DNA of 64,000 nt. Origin: an uncultured Acidobacteriota bacterium. GTDB taxonomy: Bacteria; Acidobacteriota; Terriglobia; Bryobacterales; Bryobacteraceae. Below the pieces are notes generated by a model that saw only the letters and a list, made by a program, of their open reading frames with translations, did not search any database and was not told the DNA's origin. A program made the translations under genes and the position numbers. The stretch covers positions 62,001-126,000 of the forward strand of contig CADEFM010000001.1 in the NCBI GenBank assembly GCA_902826605.1, written 5' to 3'. Below are positions 43,085 to 51,984 of the stretch, in pieces (positions within the stretch are counted from its first letter, which is position 1; every line of letters begins with the position of its first letter).

Positions 43085-43935
43085 AGGCCGGAGGCAGACT
43101 GACCGTGGAGCGCATGGTGGAGCTGGGCCGGGTTTCCCGGTCCGGTTTCTACCGCTTCCAGAACACCGAACCGGGGCCGGAACCGGACATGGATCTGCGC
43201 GACGCGATCCAAAAGATTGCTGTGGAGTGGCCCAGCTACGGCCGTCCACGGATCACCGCCGAGTTGCGCCGCTGTGGCTGGGAAGTAAACCCGAAACGCG
43301 TCTACCGGCTGATGCGCGCGGACAACCTGCTGTGCGTGCGCAAGCGCAAGTTCGTGGTCACCACCGATTCCAGCCACACCCGCAGGGTCTATCCCAACTT
43401 GGCGCGGGACATGATCCTGACCGCGACCGATCAGCTCTGGCGGGCCGGTATCACCTACATCCGGCTGCGCGACGAGTTCGTGTTCCTGGCCGTGATCCTG
43501 GATGCCTACTCACGCCGTGTGATCGGCTGGGCGCTGGAGCGCACGATGGAAGATTCGCTCACTCTGACAGCGTTACGGATGGCGCTCTCGCGCCGCGTCG
43601 TCGAAGCCGGGTTGGTGCATCATTCCGATCGGGGCTCCCAATACGCCAGCAACGATTACACGGATCTGCTCAAAGCCAATGGCATCGAAATCAGCATGTC
43701 GCGCAAGGGCAACCCGTGGGACAACGCGGCCTGCGAGTCGTTCATGAAAACGCTGAAGTACGAAGAGGTGTTGCGTAACGAATACCGTGACCTAGCCGAC
43801 GCTCGCGCTTCTATCCGCGTGTTCCTCGAAAAGGTCTACAACCAGAAACGTCTGCACTCGGCCCTCGGCTACTTGCCTCCCGCCGAGTTCGAAGCCAGTC
43901 AAAAGGATGCCGCTGCGCGGCAGCTTTCTCTATGA
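43000..43935 (+). CDS. IS3 OrfB (DDE integrase)
   Basis: The integrase half of the transposase (311 residues in its own frame; normally fused to OrfA by -1 frameshift). An HTH_21 segment RPRITAELRRCGWEVN precedes the rve core with the catalytic DDE: Asp in TATDQLW, Asp in HHSDRGSQYAS, and Glu in ACESFMKTLKYE. The catalytic residues are intact, so the element may still be active. GTG at 43000 is the formal start; independent start is unlikely. Confidence 0.88.
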   Translation: MLAAHRGTADAAGADWKSAVYQKVQEEVKAGGRLTVERMVELGRVSRSGFYRFQNTEPGPEPDMDLRDAIQKIAVEWPSYGRPRITAELRRCGWEVNPKRVYRLMRADNLLCVRKRKFVVTTDSSHTRRVYPNLARDMILTATDQLWRAGITYIRLRDEFVFLAVILDAYSRRVIGWALERTMEDSLTLTALRMALSRRVVEAGLVHHSDRGSQYASNDYTDLLKANGIEISMSRKGNPWDNAACESFMKTLKYEEVLRNEYRDLADARASIRVFLEKVYNQKRLHSALGYLPPAEFEASQKDAAARQLSL

Positions 43936-43980
43936 GTTTTCCGAGGCATCGGGAAATCTTTCCATCCGATGGGGGCCCCA

Positions 43981-44043
43981 GCCTTGCGGCCAACGCCCCC
44001 GCTCATCGTCTGGATGAGTGTCGTCTTGCCGGTCGAGAGCTTT
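43981..44043. other. Short stretch downstream of the insertion sequence
   Basis: A short minus-strand segment reads KLSTGKTTLIQTMSGG, like a broken P-loop, but it lacks the first glycine of the Walker A motif and a stop lies just upstream in the same frame. I see no gene in this stretch. Confidence 0.4.
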
Positions 44044-44358
44044 TCATCGAACGGTCAACTGTGTCTTAACTGTTTGTGTCACCCGAGGGGGCAAGCGCAC
44101 TAAATGTCGATCGCTTATCCGAAGGTCTCTTAATAGATCGATTGCGGCGTGACCTCCTGGGTCTTCAAACGTCCCACAGGTCGCGCGTTCTAGCGCATTG
44201 GCCACTTTCCCCCGGCTTCGATTCAAAGGGTGAGGAGGGATCCGCCGCAGGAACCAATGCATCACCAACGGAAAGGCCAGTGCGGCTAAAAGTACTGGGA
44301 TCAACCACTCCTGCTCAAGGAGGTTTCGTAAGTTGATGTAGGCGAGACAGACAAACAT
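44044..44358 (-). CDS. Small membrane protein of unknown function
   Basis: The 104-residue protein has one hydrophobic segment (about residues 15-38: EQEWLIPVLLAALAFPLVMHW) and a basic, likely soluble C-terminal part. An AGGGA sequence lies 7 bases before the ATG, which supports it being a real gene. It lies between the IS3 element and tRNA-Arg. No family recognised, and the C-terminal part could be read through by chance. Confidence 0.45.
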   Translation of the reverse strand: MFVCLAYINLRNLLEQEWLIPVLLAALAFPLVMHWFLRRIPPHPLNRSRGKVANALERATCGTFEDPGGHAAIDLLRDLRISDRHLVRLPPRVTQTVKTQLTVR

Positions 44359-44783
44359 CGCCGATTCCCTGACTTCCTAAATACCGCCGCATTCCCGACG
44401 CTTCCAGAACATTCTATCAAATCGTGTTCTTTTGTTCACGATCGGCAAAACCGAAGGCCGCCGGTGAGTTTTCTTCAATTCCCATCCGTCTTCTCTTACT
44501 CACCGACACCGCAGCAATAATACCTGAGCTATGCGAAACCTTGCAGACGGTGGTGGGTCAACCGACTCCGAGGGGTTTTCGCGGCCTTTCCCTTGGTGGT
44601 ATGCGACGCCGCTCAGGAAGAAAGGCGCTTCTCGGGATCATGGCTAGCCCGGCGGTTGTTCGGCTCTTGCCCTGGCGAACGTCGATCCATTCGGAGGAGT
44701 ATACTTGCACCAGTTCGCTCGCCGAGCGGCTTCTTCGGCACCTTAACCAAGTGTCAACGGAAAGGTCAATTCTCTTGTTTTGA
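44359..44783. other. Stretch without a supported gene
   Basis: The open frames here are not protein-like. One plus-strand frame extends into the tRNA-Arg and yields the familiar GEIRTPGLLVRSQTLYPAE pseudo-protein, a known tRNA artefact. An imperfect ATCGTG-n10-CACGAT inverted repeat lies near 44420. I see nothing else. Confidence 0.5.
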
Positions 44784-44860
44784 TGGTGCGCCCGGAGAGA
44801 TTCGAACTCCCGGCCTTCTGGTTCGTAGCCAGACGCTCTATCCAGCTGAGCTACGGGCGC
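44784..44860 (-). tRNA. tRNA-Arg(ACG)
   Basis: A full minus-strand cloverleaf with acceptor GCGCCCG/CGGGCGC, discriminator A and encoded CCA. The anticodon loop CTACGAA reads ACG, which is deaminated to ICG and decodes CGU/CGC/CGA. The T-arm has GAGTTCGAATCTC. Confidence 0.97.
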
Positions 44861-44914
44861 ATTGAGGAGGGTCTAAGCGTCAGTCTACCACGCGCGCCGC
44901 AAAGCTCGCAGTAC

Positions 44915-46306
44915 TTAACCGCGTTGCCCCACGGCTTTTTTAAGCGGCTTGTTAAATGCGAAAATCGCAACGCCTGCTGCCACTCCGAGCACTGCCAGCA
45001 TCAGGAAGAATGAATCGCGCGGCATTTTCTCGTAGAACGTGCCCAGGTAGCCCGTCAGGTAATTGCCAAAGAAATTGGCCAGGAACCACATGCCCATCAG
45101 CATGCTGACCAGATGCGGCGGGGCGACTTGAGAGACCAGGGATTGGCCGATGGGCGAAAGATACAACTCGCCTAGCGTGTAGATCGACGTGCAGCCAACC
45201 AGCCACAAGAAGCTAATCCGTTCGGTTTCTCCAAGACCGCGCGAGATCCACATCAATGGCAGGAACGAAATGCCAAGCATCACGCAGCCCATCGCCATCT
45301 TCGTAATACTGCCCGGTTCCTTCTTGCGCCCGGATTGCCAGGTCCAGTACATGTTGAGGAACGGCGTGAGCGCGAAAATGAACATTGGATTGACCGACTG
45401 GAACCATGTCGATGGCATCTCCCAGCCGAAGACGTGCCAGTCCGCGTTGCGGTCCGCGAAGATTTGAATGGTGTTGCCTTGTTGTTCGTAGACTGCCCAG
45501 AAAACTACATTCAGCAGCATCAAAGCGATCAGGCCTAGGATGACGCGCCACTGCTGGGGGGTCAACGGAGTCTTTTCGGTGTGCGATTCCTTGGAGCGAG
45601 TGATAGAGTCTTTCGGCAAGTACCGGGAGCCCCAAATGTATTGAATCACACCCAAGATCATTCCCACTCCAGCGGCGGCGAATCCATATTTCCAGCCCCA
45701 CAACTGGCCCAATGTTCCGCATACCAATGGCGCGAAGAAGGCTCCTAAATTCACACCCATGTAGTAGATGGTGTAGGCGCGATCGAGCCGCGGATCTCCC
45801 GGCGGATACAGAGTTCCAACTTGCGACGCGAGGTTGGGCTTGAAACAGCCGTTGCCGATGATCAGGAACGTCAGGCCGAATAGAAACATTGCCTCGCTGG
45901 TCAGCAGAAACTGCCCGATGGCCATCAGAATTCCGCCGATCACAACAGTCTTGCGCTGCCCGAGCACGCGATCCGCCAGGATGCCTCCAAACAGCGGAGT
46001 GAAGTACACAAAGGCTGTGTATAACCCGTAAATCTGCGATGCGAGCGGTTGGATGGTCTGCGGCCCAAAGACCACCTCAATCGCGCCTTGCAAGCCGGCG
46101 AAGCCTACCACCTGAAAAGTGCCTGCCTGTGCGCCTTTGATCAAGTAGTCCACCATGTACAGCACCAGCAGCGCGCGCATTCCGTAGTAGGAAAACCGCT
46201 CCCACATTTCCGCGAAGAACAGCACGAACAGACCGGCGGGGTGGCCGAGAATGGTCTTCTGGGTTCGAATGGAGTCGTAGGCGGTGGGGGGCGTGACGGT
46301 GCTCAT
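44915..46306 (-). CDS. Peptide MFS transporter (POT/PTR family)
   Basis: The 463-residue protein has the POT signature near the N-terminus (FFAEMWERFSYYGMRALLVLYMVDYL) and around 12-14 membrane helices. The pattern GNGCFKPNLASQVG and later FFAPLVCGTLGQLWGWKYGFAAAGVGMI fits the family. It couples di- and tripeptide uptake to protons. The stop of the upstream asmA overlaps its start by 4 bases, so both are probably cotranscribed. Confidence 0.92.
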   Translation of the reverse strand: MSTVTPPTAYDSIRTQKTILGHPAGLFVLFFAEMWERFSYYGMRALLVLYMVDYLIKGAQAGTFQVVGFAGLQGAIEVVFGPQTIQPLASQIYGLYTAFVYFTPLFGGILADRVLGQRKTVVIGGILMAIGQFLLTSEAMFLFGLTFLIIGNGCFKPNLASQVGTLYPPGDPRLDRAYTIYYMGVNLGAFFAPLVCGTLGQLWGWKYGFAAAGVGMILGVIQYIWGSRYLPKDSITRSKESHTEKTPLTPQQWRVILGLIALMLLNVVFWAVYEQQGNTIQIFADRNADWHVFGWEMPSTWFQSVNPMFIFALTPFLNMYWTWQSGRKKEPGSITKMAMGCVMLGISFLPLMWISRGLGETERISFLWLVGCTSIYTLGELYLSPIGQSLVSQVAPPHLVSMLMGMWFLANFFGNYLTGYLGTFYEKMPRDSFFLMLAVLGVAAGVAIFAFNKPLKKAVGQRG

Positions 46307-47907
46307 TCCTGCTTTTTCCGCTTGAACAAATTGATGATCCCCGTCGCGGCATTGACGGCGTCGTCGGGAGTGGTCTGCTTGAGCCTTTCCTGCACTATGC
46401 CTTTGGCCAAACCTTTCACGTCGGGGATGAATTTTGGTTCGGCGGAAGTGCCTTGAATAGAGAAGGGAACTGCGGTTTGCCTGGATCCCACCAGCGCCAT
46501 AACGCCTCCCTCCGTTGCCAGCTTCGCGTTCATCTTGAAATCCAGCGCGTTAGTGGGGCTCATCGCTCCCGCGCCGGTGAGCTCGCCGATTCCATTTGCC
46601 ACGATAGAAATATTCTTCACAGTCATGCCGGCGTTGGTCCGATTCACGTCCGCGCTGATATTTTCGAAGTCGGTATCGCGGCCAATTTTCAAGCCGGCCA
46701 GCTGGGCGACGGTGTTCATTCTGGATCCCAGATCGAACCCTACCAAACGTGTTTTCTTGACTGCCAGCGATCCGGTCGAGACCAAAGCCGTGGTGGGGCC
46801 GTTGACGGTGACGCTGGCGACCGCTGCGCCGCCTTCCAGTTTGGAACCCTGCGGCAGTACGATGGCTAGAGCGGGAAGTAAGGTCGTGAGTTCATTCACT
46901 TCCATTCCGGGCGCGGCCAGCTTGAAGTTCAATAGCGTGTTGGCTCCCTCCACCTTGTAGGTTCCGGTAAGCGAAGCTTGGGCTTTTCCAACGCGGATTC
47001 CGCCCTTGTTCAAGACGCCTGTGTGATTGCGAGTGTCATGCTTAAGCCCGAAATCAAAGCCCACGGTTTTCGTGGCAGGAGTTCCATTCTTTGCGAGCTT
47101 CAGATTGTCCGCGTTAACGACGCCGTCAAACGTGATCGAGCGTCCATCCGCGACGACTTTGCTGGCGATCGAAAGCAAACCAGCCAAACCGATGGTTTCT
47201 CGCACGAAACCGGAGCGGACCACATCCAGTTTGGTCAGTTTAAGAGTCGCATTGAACGGCGTCGCGGCAGTGTCTTCCGAGTTAATAGGTCCTGCTTTAC
47301 CGTCCAACTCCAAATCACCACCTCCGCGGATCGCCGCGGACAAGGAGAAGGGAAAGGATGATTTGGGAGCGAAGTCCGTTGCCTTAAGGGACACCTTTTC
47401 AAGCACCTGCTGTTGATCGGGCCAGCGGAGGTTGACGCGCCCGTTCTTTATCTGGATCAATGCAATCGAGAGATCTGGTACGCCACCAGAACCAGCGCCG
47501 GAAGCCTTCGCCGTGGATTTTCCACCCAAAGTGGAGAAATTAAAATCGCTCGAAGCCGATTGAATCAATGTAATTTCCGGATCGTCGATCTCGATACCGG
47601 TTACCCGCAACCGCCGTTCGAAGATCAAGGGTTTCAGCTCGACGGTTACGCGCAGTTCGCGCGCTGCCACGAACGGGTTCTTGCTGAAGGCTGGATCATC
47701 GGCGATGGTCAGGTTCGTGGCGCCGACGCTTCCCGAGAGCAAAGAGAGCCGCAGTTCACCCAGCTTGACCTCACGCCCAAGCGCTTCCGTGAGTGCGGCT
47801 TCCAGTTGGGGACGGAATCGGTTCACTTCAATGAAGAATGGCACCGCGAGCGCCGCGATGAGCAGCACCACCGATAAGCCGCCAAGCAAGAGGAAGAGAC
47901 GTTTCAT
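46303..47907 (-). CDS. AsmA-family outer-membrane biogenesis protein
   Basis: The 534-residue protein has one N-terminal membrane helix (residues 1-22) and then the AsmA pattern: VNRFRPQLEAALTEALGREVKLGELRLSLL, repeated beta-rich units and a C-terminal AsmA_2-like block (GLKIGRDTDFENISADVNRTNAGMTVKNIS). AsmA-like proteins bridge the envelope and help lipid transport to the outer membrane. The ATG at 47907 is chosen over the earlier frame start at 47922 because of GGAGG 5 bases upstream. Confidence 0.85.
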   Translation of the reverse strand: MKRLFLLLGGLSVVLLIAALAVPFFIEVNRFRPQLEAALTEALGREVKLGELRLSLLSGSVGATNLTIADDPAFSKNPFVAARELRVTVELKPLIFERRLRVTGIEIDDPEITLIQSASSDFNFSTLGGKSTAKASGAGSGGVPDLSIALIQIKNGRVNLRWPDQQQVLEKVSLKATDFAPKSSFPFSLSAAIRGGGDLELDGKAGPINSEDTAATPFNATLKLTKLDVVRSGFVRETIGLAGLLSIASKVVADGRSITFDGVVNADNLKLAKNGTPATKTVGFDFGLKHDTRNHTGVLNKGGIRVGKAQASLTGTYKVEGANTLLNFKLAAPGMEVNELTTLLPALAIVLPQGSKLEGGAAVASVTVNGPTTALVSTGSLAVKKTRLVGFDLGSRMNTVAQLAGLKIGRDTDFENISADVNRTNAGMTVKNISIVANGIGELTGAGAMSPTNALDFKMNAKLATEGGVMALVGSRQTAVPFSIQGTSAEPKFIPDVKGLAKGIVQERLKQTTPDDAVNAATGIINLFKRKKQE

Positions 47908-48013
47908 GGCAACCTCCAACAATTGAGTGTACTACCCCCCAAACGTCGCACCGTAAGGGGTGAAAGTGTGACACACTAATATCATTCTGAAGCAACCTTC
48001 CTTGGAGTTGATC

Positions 48014-50086
48014 ATGGTTGGACGGAGTGTCGGTCAATATAAATTTGTCGAGAAACTGGGCGCTGGTGGGATGGGCGAAATTTACAAGGCCCAGGACACC
48101 AAGCTGAACCGCTTCGTGGCAATCAAGGTGCTTCCAGCGGCGAAATCAGGCGACCCTGAAAGACGCAAGAGATTCCTGCAAGAAGCGCAGGCGGCCTCCA
48201 GCCTCAATCACCCCAGCATCATTACCATTCATGACGTTTTGTCGGAAGGCGACACGGAATTCATGGTGATGGAATTCGTAATCGGCAAGACGCTGAACGA
48301 TACCATTCCCAAGGGCGGCCTGCGCGTGCCGCAAGCCTTGAAATACGCTTTGCAAATGGCGGACGCGCTCAGTGCCGCCCACGGCGCGGGCATCATTCAC
48401 CGGGACCTGAAACCCGCTAATGTCATGCTAAATCAATCCGGCCTGATTAAAGTGCTGGATTTCGGTTTGGCCAAACTCACGGACCGTTCTCCGATGGGTT
48501 TGATCGGCGAAGACGAGGAAACAATGGTGGCGAGCGCTCCCCTTACCGTGGAGGGCGCGATCATGGGTACGGTGAGCTACATGTCTCCGGAGCAGGCGCA
48601 GGGCATGAAGGTGGATGCGCGCTCCGATATTTTTTCCTTCGGGGCGCTGCTGTACGAAATGGTCACGGGTCTGCGTGCGTTTGAGGGCGAAACGGCGCTA
48701 ACGACGCTTTCCGCCATTCTGAGGGACGACGTGAGGCCGATGATCGATGTGGCTCCGGATGTGCCCCCTCAACTGGAGACCGTGATTCAGCGCTGTCTTA
48801 AAAAGAAAGAGGACGACCGCTATCAGAGCATGCGCGAAGTCCAGGCCGCATTATCTTTGTTGAAACGGGATTCGGATTCGGGTTCGTTGTACACGATGCG
48901 CGTCGGCGTTGTGAACCCTCTCTCGGGCGAAATGCCCGCGCCGTCGGGCGCGCCCATTTCATTGGGGTCAACCACCGCTTCGGGATCACAGTCTCCGCTG
49001 GCACAAGGTCTCGCTTCGCAAGGACCTGCCTCACAGGGCCCTGCATCGGATGTGCGTAAACCGTCTCCGGTCACCAGCCTCGGGGAGCGCGCGACGAACA
49101 CGAAAATTGCGGTTGCGGCAGGTGTAGTGGCCGTGCTTCTGGCCGGCGCCGGAACATTTTTCTATCTGCGGGAACGATCGGCCCGGCAGGCCGCCACGGA
49201 ATCCGCGCGAGTGGCATCCCAGGCTGCTGCGGAAGCCGCCGCGCAAGCACAAGCGCAGCTTGAAGAACAACAGGCGCGCGAAACAGCGGCCAAGTTGGCG
49301 GCGGAGCAAACCGTCACCAACGACAGCATCGTCAATCTGGTCACCGAGAAAGTCCCCTTGCAGTTGATTCTGGATCACATCCGGACGGCTGAGACCACGC
49401 AATTTGATCTTTCCACCACGGAATTGATCCGTCTGACCAAGGCGGGTGTGTCTGCCGTATTGGTGGAACAGATGCGCAACCCGAAGCGCGTATTCGTGCT
49501 TCCCTCGTCACAGGGTAAGCAGGCGAAATCCTCGTCAACTGCAGTACCGATTCCCGTTCCGGTAACCGCGACGAGCACTCCGGCGCCAGCGCCTACTCCT
49601 ACGTCCGTGCCGATTGCCACATCCGGCGATTCTCACGTTCTGGCCGTGGCGCCAGCGGTGACGCCCGTGGCTGCACCCGTAACGTCAGCCGTGCAGACGA
49701 TGAGCGTGCAATTGAGCGATGCGGTTCCCTTCCGGATCACATTGGCGGCAGCAATTTCCGCCGACGCGGAGCAGGGCCGCGCGCTTCGTTTTGTTGCGTC
49801 TGAGGATTTCAAAGCGCAGGGGGTGGTGATCATTCGAAAGGGTGCGTCGATTTTCGGGGAGGTTTCGGAAGGCGCAAAAAAGGGCAAATTCTTTGGTATG
49901 GGCGCCAGCAAGCTGAGCTTTGTGCTGACGCGCGCGGAAGGCGCCGGTGGTCAGGACGTGAAAGTCCGGGCGGTCGCGGCGCGGCGTGCTGACGGACCAG
50001 TCCAGAGGCAGGTCATGGCTTCCACGCAAGGTGCGGAGTACATCGCCTACATCGATGGACCGCAAACCGTGACGGTGCCGAAGTAA
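48014..50086 (+). CDS. Eukaryotic-like Ser/Thr protein kinase
   Basis: The 690-residue kinase has a complete catalytic domain (residues 1-270) with GAGGMGEIYKA, Lys38 in VAIKVLP, the HRDLKPANVM loop (Asp131) and DFGLAKL. An APE-like SPEQAQ segment follows. A disordered Ala/Pro/Ser region leads to a membrane helix near residue 370, then a short helical repeat (TNDSIVNLVTEKVPLQLIL). The C-terminal domain resembles part of the secreted protein at 61.9-63.1 kb. ATG 48014 follows TTGGAGTTGATC. It is likely to sense something outside the cell. Confidence 0.9.
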   Translation: MVGRSVGQYKFVEKLGAGGMGEIYKAQDTKLNRFVAIKVLPAAKSGDPERRKRFLQEAQAASSLNHPSIITIHDVLSEGDTEFMVMEFVIGKTLNDTIPKGGLRVPQALKYALQMADALSAAHGAGIIHRDLKPANVMLNQSGLIKVLDFGLAKLTDRSPMGLIGEDEETMVASAPLTVEGAIMGTVSYMSPEQAQGMKVDARSDIFSFGALLYEMVTGLRAFEGETALTTLSAILRDDVRPMIDVAPDVPPQLETVIQRCLKKKEDDRYQSMREVQAALSLLKRDSDSGSLYTMRVGVVNPLSGEMPAPSGAPISLGSTTASGSQSPLAQGLASQGPASQGPASDVRKPSPVTSLGERATNTKIAVAAGVVAVLLAGAGTFFYLRERSARQAATESARVASQAAAEAAAQAQAQLEEQQARETAAKLAAEQTVTNDSIVNLVTEKVPLQLILDHIRTAETTQFDLSTTELIRLTKAGVSAVLVEQMRNPKRVFVLPSSQGKQAKSSSTAVPIPVPVTATSTPAPAPTPTSVPIATSGDSHVLAVAPAVTPVAAPVTSAVQTMSVQLSDAVPFRITLAAAISADAEQGRALRFVASEDFKAQGVVIIRKGASIFGEVSEGAKKGKFFGMGASKLSFVLTRAEGAGGQDVKVRAVAARRADGPVQRQVMASTQGAEYIAYIDGPQTVTVPK

Positions 50087-50095
50087 GCGCCCATT

Positions 50096-50539
50096 TCACG
50101 AGAGGGTTTGCGAGCGGCGCAAGGCTACCCAATCCGGAAAGAGCGGCGGATTCTCCAGCCACGTGGTGAGCCACAGAATCATCTCGGCTTTTTCTTTCCG
50201 CTTCTCCGGCGAGGCGTTTATGGAGCGCGCGGCCAGACGGGCGTGGTCCTTGGCGGTGATCGCCATCTTCCGCGTTTTCATCCGCCGCGCGGCATCGCCA
50301 AGATTGTAAAACTCCGTAAGTGTTCGCAGGCTGCGCTCCAGTTCATTGAGAGTATTCTGGCGTACGCCTTCCACCAGGGGATGGAGATGCGCGCCGGATT
50401 CCCGGAGCAGTTTGCGCAGGTACCCATCGGAAACTGGAGACAGCGCCGCGCGAATATGGACCCACTCCGATTCGCCTATCTCCGTGGGCTTGTGCTCCGC
50501 GATCCATTGGGCGAGTTCAGTTTTTTTTCCGTGCGGCAT
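50096..50539 (-). CDS. Unknown helical protein next to mltG
   Basis: The 147-residue protein (ATG 50539, 23 bases inside the mltG 3' end) is helical and charged (WIAEHKPTEIGESEWVHIRAALSPVSDGYLRKLLRESG and later LWLTTWLENPPLFPDWVAL). I do not recognise the family. The frame is open to 50686, but those residues overlap mltG. It converges with the kinase gene 9 bases away. It may share the ruvX-mltG transcript. Confidence 0.55.
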   Translation of the reverse strand: MPHGKKTELAQWIAEHKPTEIGESEWVHIRAALSPVSDGYLRKLLRESGAHLHPLVEGVRQNTLNELERSLRTLTEFYNLGDAARRMKTRKMAITAKDHARLAARSINASPEKRKEKAEMILWLTTWLENPPLFPDWVALRRSQTLS

Positions 50540-51494
50540 TCCGGTAAGCCACCACGGCTTGTTCGTGCTCACCCAGGGTGGCGGAAAAATGGTGGCTGCC
50601 CCCTTCGGGATGAGCGACAAAAAACAAGTAATTTGTTTCGGCGGGACTAAGTGCGGCTGCCAGCGCCTGCGCGCCGGGATTGGCAATGGGACCCGGCGGC
50701 AATCCGCTGTTTTGATAAGTGTTGTAGGGATTCTTATTTTGCAGGTCGGACCGGTGAATGGCGCCTCGAAAGCGATGGTCCAGCAGGGCCGCGTAGATCG
50801 TGGTGGGATCGCACTCCAGGCGCATGCCTTTTTCTAAACGATTTGTGAAAACACTCGCCACTAACGGGCGCTCGTTCGCCACTCCAGTTTCTTTTTCGAT
50901 CAGCGACGCAAGCGTAGCGATCCGGCGCGGATCCGCTTGCGGCACGCCCAATTTGCGCCATTCCCGGCGGAAGGTGTCTGTCATTCGCTTGCACAATTCC
51001 TCTGGAGTAGTGGAGTGCGTCAGCCGGTATGTGGACGGGAACAAAAACCCTTCGAGAGTACTGGCGGAGGGAACCAGATCGCGAATCAGGGAGGGATCTT
51101 CGGCGGCCCTGAGAAACCTTTCCCGATCAAAAATTCCACGTGCCGCTGCTGCATCCGCGATGTCGAACATGTTCGAGCCCTCCGCCACGGTGAATTCGAA
51201 GAAATAAATATCACCGCGGGCGATGCGGTCCAGCACATCCCATGTGCTGGCGGGCTGATGAAAGCGATACTCTCCGGCCTGCAGGGTCGCGCCAGGACGG
51301 ATGGCCCGTACTAGAATGAATTGCCACGGAAACCGGATCACACCCTGGTCCGCCAACTCTCTTGCGATGGAGGTGGCGGGCATTCCTCGCGGGATTTCGA
51401 TGAACCGCTCTGCTGAAAATCCTTGGTAGGGCGTCCATATCGGCCACGCCCCTGCCGCTACGATCAGTGCGACAACAAATACCAACTTCTTCAC
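50517..51494 (-). CDS. mltG: Endolytic transglycosylase MltG
   Basis: The 325-residue enzyme has an N-terminal membrane anchor, a LysM-like linker (FTVAEGSNMFDIADAAAARGIF) and the catalytic YceG domain with the glutamate in LIEKETGVANERPLVASVF and RLECDPTTIYA. MltG cleaves nascent glycan strands and sets their length. Its start overlaps the ruvX stop by 4 bases, a frequent pairing in bacteria. Confidence 0.92.
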   Translation of the reverse strand: MKKLVFVVALIVAAGAWPIWTPYQGFSAERFIEIPRGMPATSIARELADQGVIRFPWQFILVRAIRPGATLQAGEYRFHQPASTWDVLDRIARGDIYFFEFTVAEGSNMFDIADAAAARGIFDRERFLRAAEDPSLIRDLVPSASTLEGFLFPSTYRLTHSTTPEELCKRMTDTFRREWRKLGVPQADPRRIATLASLIEKETGVANERPLVASVFTNRLEKGMRLECDPTTIYAALLDHRFRGAIHRSDLQNKNPYNTYQNSGLPPGPIANPGAQALAAALSPAETNYLFFVAHPEGGSHHFSATLGEHEQAVVAYRNAARKKN

Positions 51495-51967
51495 TCGGCT
51501 CCGTCGCTTTCCGGATGCAAGGTGTGGCCGCGAGAATCAAGGTAACTCTCAAGCAAAATTACGGCCGCCAGACGGTCTACTGCCCTGGCGCGCTTTTCGA
51601 TGCTTACACCACTCTCTCTGAGGACGCGTCCTGCTTCCACGCTGGTAAGCCGTTCGTCCCACATGCGCACTGCACATCCCGTGTATTCCGCCAGACGGTC
51701 CGCGAATTCACGGGTGTAGACGCTCTGGCGGCTCTCGTTGCCGCTCATATGTAAGGGGTGGCCCACCAGAATCATCGCTACCTCATGTTTCTGAATCAAA
51801 TCATGAAGGGCGGCCAAATCTTCGCGAATGCGGGTCCGCGCGAGAGTCGGCAGCCCTTGCGCCGTGATCCCCAGAGGATCGCTCAACGCCAGTCCGATGC
51901 GCTTGCGGCCCAGGTCAAGCGCCAAAATGCGCCCTTCGCTAGGAATGTTCTGGAAATCCAAAGCCAA
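51491..51967 (-). CDS. ruvX: Putative Holliday junction resolvase RuvX (YqgF)
   Basis: The 158-residue protein has the RNase H-like YqgF fold: ILALDLGRKRIGLALSDPLGI, ILVGHPLHMSGNES, and MWDERLTSVEAGRVL, with conserved acidic residues. RuvX acts in rRNA 5' end processing and/or junction resolution. The start is TTG at 51967. A perfect TATAAT lies 5 bases upstream, so the message is probably leaderless. It heads the operon ruvX-mltG and shares its promoter region with the divergent AI-2E permease. Confidence 0.88.
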   Translation of the reverse strand: MALDFQNIPSEGRILALDLGRKRIGLALSDPLGITAQGLPTLARTRIREDLAALHDLIQKHEVAMILVGHPLHMSGNESRQSVYTREFADRLAEYTGCAVRMWDERLTSVEAGRVLRESGVSIEKRARAVDRLAAVILLESYLDSRGHTLHPESDGAE

Positions 51968-51972
51968 CCCAA

Positions 51973-51978
51973 ATTATA
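51973..51978 (-). promoter_or_regulatory. -10 box of ruvX
   Basis: TATAAT on the minus strand is 5 bases before the TTG start of ruvX. A GTGACG 19 bases further upstream could serve as a -35 box. It overlaps the plus-strand TATAGT of the divergent gene. Confidence 0.6.
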
Positions 51979-51980
51979 GT
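51975..51980 (+). promoter_or_regulatory. -10 box of the AI-2E permease, overlapping that of ruvX
   Basis: TATAGT on the plus strand overlaps the minus-strand TATAAT (51973-51978) by four bases. The plus ATG at 51985 is 4 bases downstream; a start at the ATG 52036 would leave a leader of about 50 bases. No clear plus-strand -35 box is seen. Confidence 0.4.
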
Positions 51981-51984
51981 GTTA

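Larger units (their letters stand above)
42674..43980 (+). mobile_element. IS3-family insertion sequence
   Basis: The element carries two overlapping transposase frames and imperfect ends sharing GCCCCCAT: TGGACTTGCCCCCAT on the left and, on the reverse strand at the right end, TGGGGCCCCCAT. The limits are estimated from these ends. No clear target-site duplication is seen in the flanks, so the ends may be off by a few bases or the element may be old. It lies between an unknown minus-strand gene and a tRNA-Arg neighbourhood. Confidence 0.8.

Noticed and set aside
43989..44052. Possible P-loop fragment (KLSTGKTTL) beside the insertion sequence
   Set aside because: The first Walker A glycine is missing and a stop lies close upstream, so it may be chance.
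44784..44860. tRNA-Arg as an integration site for an element carrying the IS3 region
   Set aside because: No second copy of the tRNA 3' end and no integrase were found in the visible neighbourhood.
44593..44865. Plus-strand open frame ending GEIRTPGLLVRSQTLYPAE
   Set aside because: This is the well-known pseudo-protein read through the antisense of a tRNA gene.
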